This document shows positions 61,055-64,000 of a stretch of 64,000 bases of DNA, one piece after another; positions within the stretch are counted from its first letter, which is position 1, and each line of letters starts with the position of its first letter. Origin of the DNA: Bradyrhizobium sp. Y36 (lineage in GTDB: Bacteria; Pseudomonadota; Alphaproteobacteria; Rhizobiales; Xanthobacteraceae); assembly GCF_002531575.1 (NCBI RefSeq), contig NZ_NWTI01000011.1:62001-126000 (forward strand), read 5' to 3'. Made by a program: the position numbers and the translations under genes. The notes under the pieces were generated by a model. That model saw only the letters and a list, made by a program, of their open reading frames with translations, was not told where the DNA came from and did not search any database.

Positions 61055-62872
61055 ATGCGCAAACTGCTCGGACTTTGCCAGCTTCTCCTCGCCGCAGCGC
61101 TGCTGTTCGGCTCTGGTCCCGCTTTCGCGGGCAACCGCGTCGCGCTGGTGCTTGCCAACTCGGCCTACCGGCACGCGCCGTCGCTCGCCAACCCCGTCAA
61201 TGACGGTGCGGTGATGGCGAAAACGCTGAAGGAGGCCGGTTTCGACGTCGTCGATTATCGGCAGGACCTGTCGGCCCAAGATACCCGGCGCGTGCTGCGC
61301 GATTTTGCCGATACGACCCGCACGGCCGACATCGCCGTGGTCTACTATGCCGGTCACGGCATCGAGGTTGAGGGCTCGAATTATCTGATTCCTGTCGACG
61401 CCAAGCTCGAGCGCGACACCGACGTTTATGATGAGGCGCTTTCGCTCGACCGCGTCCTCGTCGCCGTCGAACCGGCCAAGCAGCTTCGTCTGGTGATCCT
61501 GGATGCCTGCCGTGACAATCCGTTCGGCAAAACCATGAAGCGCACGGTGGCCTCGCGCGGCATCGGCCGGGGCCTTGCCCAGGTCGAGCCGACCAGCCCC
61601 AACACGCTGATCGCCTATTCGGCGAAGGCAGGCTTCACGGCACAGGACGGCGACGGCGCCAACAGCCCCTTTACGGTCGCGCTGTCGCGGCATTTGACGA
61701 CGCCGGGTCTCGATGTCCGCCGTGCCTTCGGCTACGTGCGCGACGACGTGCTCAAATCGACCGGCAACAAGCAGGAACCGTTCGTCTACGGCTCGCTCGG
61801 TGGCGAGGATGTGCCGCTGGTTCCGGTCAAGGTGGCGGCTGCCGCGCCGGCAGCGCCTGTGGTGAACCGGCAGGCCGACATGCGCCGCGACTACGAGCTC
61901 GCGCTCCAGGTCGGCAACAAGCCGGCGTGGGAAGCTTTCCTCGCCCAGCATCCCGACGGCTTCTATGCCAACCTCGCCAAGCTCCAGATCGACAAGATCC
62001 AGGCCGAGCAGGCCCATGCGGCCGCAATCGAGAAGGCAAAGCAGGCCGAGGCCGAGCGCGACCGTCTCGCCGCTCTCGGCGCCCAGAAGGACGCGCAGGC
62101 CAAAGCTGCCGCCGATGCAAGGGCCGCCGAGCAGGCCCAGCTCGCCGCGCAGAAGGCGAAAGAACAGGCGCAGCAGCAGGCGGCCGCCGCCGAGCAGCAG
62201 CGCATCAATCTCGCGGCGGCCGCGCCGAGCGCCGCACCGGCCAGCACCGCGAGCCCGGCCGGCACCAACGTTGCATCGCTGACGCCGGCAGCCGCGCCCG
62301 CCGATCTCAGCCGCTCGGTGCAGACCGAGCTTGGCCGGGTCGGATGTTTTTCAGGGCAGGCCGACGGCAATTGGAGCACCTCCTCGCAACGCTCACTGTC
62401 GCAGTTCAACCGCTATGCCGGCACCAAGCTCGACGTGAAGGTCGCGAGCACCGACGCGCTCGATGCGGTCAAGGCCAAGCCGGCGCGAGTTTGTCCGCTG
62501 GTTTGCGAGCACGGCTTCAAGGCCGACGGCGACAAGTGCACCAAGATCGTCTGCCGTGAGGGCTATGCGGTCAATGACGACAATGAGTGCGAAAAGCAGC
62601 GCGCCGCGAAGCCGGCCAAGCCTGCTACGGCGAAGCGCGACGACGGTGACGAACGTCCCGCGCGGCAGCGTCGACAGGCCGGGGGCGCGGCAGCCGGAGG
62701 CTACGGCGCTGCGGCGGGCATTGCCGCTGCAGCTGGTGCCAGCCGTCCCTCGGGTGGCGGCCAGATGTTCTGCAACAGCACCGGCTGCCGCCCGGTCAGC
62801 CGTGGTTGCCATCTCGAATATCGCGGCGGTGGCGGTCCCGCCAACGACGCCAATGCCGAGGTCTGCAACTGA
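61055..62872 (+). CDS. Secreted caspase-like (peptidase C14) protein with peptidoglycan-binding-like and Cys-rich tail
   Basis: A 605-residue exported protein. Signal peptide 1-25 ends AFA-GNR. The caspase-hemoglobinase fold follows (27-250): catalytic His101 in YYAGHGIEVEG and Cys152 in VILDACRDNPF, both present, so the peptidase should be active. Residues about 290-385 are Ala/Gln/Lys/Glu-rich, predicted coiled coil. Residues about 425-470 (LGRVGCFSGQADGNWSTSSQ) resemble the PG_binding_1 fold. The final 110 residues carry at least nine cysteines (CPLVCEHGF, CTKIVCREGY, CNSTGCRPVSRGC) in an EGF-like spacing. Similar bacterial metacaspase relatives are common in Bradyrhizobium; the substrate and role are unknown. 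Confidence 0.87.
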   Translation: MRKLLGLCQLLLAAALLFGSGPAFAGNRVALVLANSAYRHAPSLANPVNDGAVMAKTLKEAGFDVVDYRQDLSAQDTRRVLRDFADTTRTADIAVVYYAGHGIEVEGSNYLIPVDAKLERDTDVYDEALSLDRVLVAVEPAKQLRLVILDACRDNPFGKTMKRTVASRGIGRGLAQVEPTSPNTLIAYSAKAGFTAQDGDGANSPFTVALSRHLTTPGLDVRRAFGYVRDDVLKSTGNKQEPFVYGSLGGEDVPLVPVKVAAAAPAAPVVNRQADMRRDYELALQVGNKPAWEAFLAQHPDGFYANLAKLQIDKIQAEQAHAAAIEKAKQAEAERDRLAALGAQKDAQAKAAADARAAEQAQLAAQKAKEQAQQQAAAAEQQRINLAAAAPSAAPASTASPAGTNVASLTPAAAPADLSRSVQTELGRVGCFSGQADGNWSTSSQRSLSQFNRYAGTKLDVKVASTDALDAVKAKPARVCPLVCEHGFKADGDKCTKIVCREGYAVNDDNECEKQRAAKPAKPATAKRDDGDERPARQRRQAGGAAAGGYGAAAGIAAAAGASRPSGGGQMFCNSTGCRPVSRGCHLEYRGGGGPANDANAEVCN

Positions 62873-62881
62873 TGCGTCAAG

Positions 62882-62904
62882 TCGTCCCGGCAATGCCGGG
62901 ACGA
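62882..62904. terminator. Perfect hairpin between convergent genes
   Basis: TCGTCCCGGC (62882-62891) and GCCGGGACGA (62895-62904) around a 3-base loop, between the caspase-like gene (stop 62872) and the convergent DUF1345 gene (stop 62907). It may end transcripts from both sides, and could be a minimal copy of the GTCGTCCCGG repeat. Confidence 0.6.
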
Positions 62905-62906
62905 TG

Positions 62907-63593
62907 TCAGTTCGAGATGGCGCTCGCGGCGATGTTGACCGTCAGGGCCAGCAAGGCCGTGTTGTAGATGAACGAGACGATCCCGTGCGCCGTGGCCGTG
63001 CGGCGAATGGTCCTGTCGGTGATGCCGACATCGGAAACCTGCGCGGTCATGCCGATCACGAACGAGAAATAGACGAAGTCCCAGTAGTCGGCGTGATCTT
63101 CCTTGTCGCCGCTCGGGAATTGCAGGCCGCCGGGCTTGGCGTTGCGGTAGTAATCATGGGCGTAATGCAGCGCGAAGGTGGTGTGCACGGCGGCCCAGGA
63201 CAGCGCGATGGTGGTGATCGCGATCGAGAGTTCCGTGGCGCCGCGATGGACGCCGAGTTCGGCGACGATCGCTGCGATGCTCGCAAACGCGCCGATCGCC
63301 GTGACCAGCAGGATCACGAAGCGGCCGTCGTCCTGCATCGCGGCACTGCGGCGGATGTGCTGGTGGTCATTGCAAAGCATCATCGCATAGACCAGCACGA
63401 GATAGGCCGCGATCAGCGCGTCCCAACCGAGCACGAGCCGCGTTGTCAGCCGGGGTGATCCCGGCAGGAGCAGGCCGACGAGGACGCCGATACCAAGCGA
63501 TATGAACGTCCGTGGCCGCGCATAAATCAGCCGCATGGGCCGCGACATCTGGCGGAAGCGGACGAGGGCGGGATCTTCCTTCTCAGTCGCCAT
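62907..63593 (-). CDS. DUF1345 membrane protein
   Basis: A 228-residue inner-membrane protein with about six predicted helices: YARPRTFISLGIGVLVGLLL is the first. The core region HTTFALHYAHDYYRNAKPGG and KEDHADYWDFVYFSFVIGMT is the DUF1345 hallmark. Function unknown; the His/Tyr/Asp-rich segment suggests ion or proton handling. It converges on the caspase-like gene and is preceded by a 122-base gap with repeat DNA. Confidence 0.87.
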   Translation of the reverse strand: MATEKEDPALVRFRQMSRPMRLIYARPRTFISLGIGVLVGLLLPGSPRLTTRLVLGWDALIAAYLVLVYAMMLCNDHQHIRRSAAMQDDGRFVILLVTAIGAFASIAAIVAELGVHRGATELSIAITTIALSWAAVHTTFALHYAHDYYRNAKPGGLQFPSGDKEDHADYWDFVYFSFVIGMTAQVSDVGITDRTIRRTATAHGIVSFIYNTALLALTVNIAASAISN

Positions 63594-63634
63594 GATGGTG
63601 ATGGCTCTCTCACAGTTGCAGCGGCGGCGATCTG

Positions 63635-63699
63635 CTCCCTCACCCCGCTTTCGGGGAGAGGGGCGGGGCGAGGGGAGCCTCCGCGAGGACGGTGAGAGG
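63635..63699. repeat. CTCACCCCGCTTTCGGGGAGAGG repeat
   Basis: CCCTCACCCCGCTTTCGGGG with AGAGGGGCGGGGCGAGGGGA, a widespread type of GC-rich direct/inverted repeat in alphaproteobacteria. It lies between the DUF1345 gene and the prenyl synthase gene, both leftward. Confidence 0.6.
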
Positions 63700-63715
63700 C
63701 GAAGCTAGGTTTTCG

Positions 63716-64000
63716 TCAGCTCTTCCGCTCGGCCACGAAGCGCGCGGCGGCCTGCAGCACGGCGGCGCGATCGCCGAAGATCGAGACGGCGCTGTCGGCG
63801 CGCGCGAGCAGGTCGCGAACGCGCTGCCTGGCGCCTTCGATGCCGAGCTGGGTGACGAAAGTGGTCTTGCCGAGCACGGCATCGGCGCCGGCGGGCTTGC
63901 CGAGCGCGGCCGCATCGCCCTCGACGTCGAGCAGATCGTCGGCGATCTGGAAGGCTTCGCCGAGCGCGCGGCCGTAATCGTCGAGTGCCTGATATTCCTT
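63716..64000 (-). CDS. ispA: Polyprenyl synthetase, C-terminal part (IspA/farnesyl diphosphate synthase-like)
   Basis: The last 94 residues of a short-chain trans-prenyl synthase, cut by the right edge. FQIADDLLDVEGDAAALGKP is the second Asp-rich motif (DDxxD-like, metal and diphosphate binding), followed by GADAVLGKTTFVTQLG, which is the strongly conserved C-terminal element of bacterial farnesyl and geranyl diphosphate synthases. The substrate chain length cannot be set without the first Asp-rich motif. It condenses IPP with DMAPP/GPP, downstream of the MEP pathway that uses IspG (52.6 kb). The rest lies outside the window. Confidence 0.87.
   Translation of the reverse strand, partial: KEYQALDDYGRALGEAFQIADDLLDVEGDAAALGKPAGADAVLGKTTFVTQLGIEGARQRVRDLLARADSAVSIFGDRAAVLQAAARFVAERKS

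Overview
The window is GC-rich (roughly 64-66 %) chromosomal DNA from an alphaproteobacterium, most probably Bradyrhizobium or a close Nitrobacteraceae relative. This rests on gene content (RegSR-type redox two-component system, MmcB, GlnD and MutS close together, an intracellular PHA depolymerase, pcaHG, PQQ-free aromatic oxygenases, EmrAB-type efflux) and on abundant hairpin-forming intergenic repeats of the kind that litter Bradyrhizobium genomes. I see no phage, plasmid, integrase, transposase, CRISPR, rRNA or tRNA signature. It reads as ordinary chromosome with many metabolic accessory genes.

Layout. 0-8 kb: a cytochrome P450 cut by the left edge, an LLM-class flavin monooxygenase, an MFS exporter, an extracellular-type PHB-depolymerase-like esterase, an HxlR regulator divergent from a quinol-monooxygenase-like protein, an MBL-fold hydrolase and a secreted VWA protein. 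8-12 kb: two convergent GH13 enzymes (alpha-glucosidase-like and TreS-like). 12-19 kb: mmcB, the redox pair regR/regS, a divergent two-gene ABC-2 transporter, PHA depolymerase and a YgjP-type metalloprotease. 19-28 kb: a lineage-specific protein, PBP1A, two tandem paralogous Leu/Ile/Val-type binding proteins without permeases, DUF1304, an Ogt-type methyltransferase, and an NTF2-like protein divergent from a LysR regulator. 28-40 kb: glnD and mutS flank an SsuABC/TauABC-like transporter with OsmC, a membrane protein and a soluble triple-PAS chemoreceptor. 40-44.5 kb: an aromatic-degradation block (pcaF, an intradiol dioxygenase, pcaHG). 44.5-54 kb: a transmembrane chemoreceptor, an APH-fold kinase, a marR-emrA-emrB efflux operon, zur, an EamA transporter and ispG. 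54-64 kb: TauD-type dioxygenase, Rieske oxygenase, cell-wall amidase, CPA1 antiporter, class A beta-lactamase, a second NTF2-like protein, a GFA protein, a secreted caspase-like protein, DUF1345 and the C-terminal end of an IspA-type prenyl synthase.

How the parts fit. PcaHG opens protocatechuate and PcaF performs the last beta-ketoadipate step, but pcaB, C, D, I, J and Q are not here. PBP1A, the amidase, the beta-lactamase and possibly the caspase-like protein act on or near the cell wall. The MarR/EmrAB and HxlR/monooxygenase pairs look like self-contained stress-response cassettes, each with a plausible operator in its promoter region.

The feature that coding genes do not explain is the dense set of intergenic hairpin repeats, about 17-20 in 64 kb and none inside a gene. 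They fall into two structural classes: elements with GTAG...CTAC ends, like REP/BIME elements, and elements whose ends are GTC(A/G)T...A(T/C)GAC. Several sit inside operons, between a binding-protein or ATPase gene and its permease. I found no convincing wholly new enzymatic or defence system. The repeats and the small regulator/operator cassettes are the observations I would follow up first.
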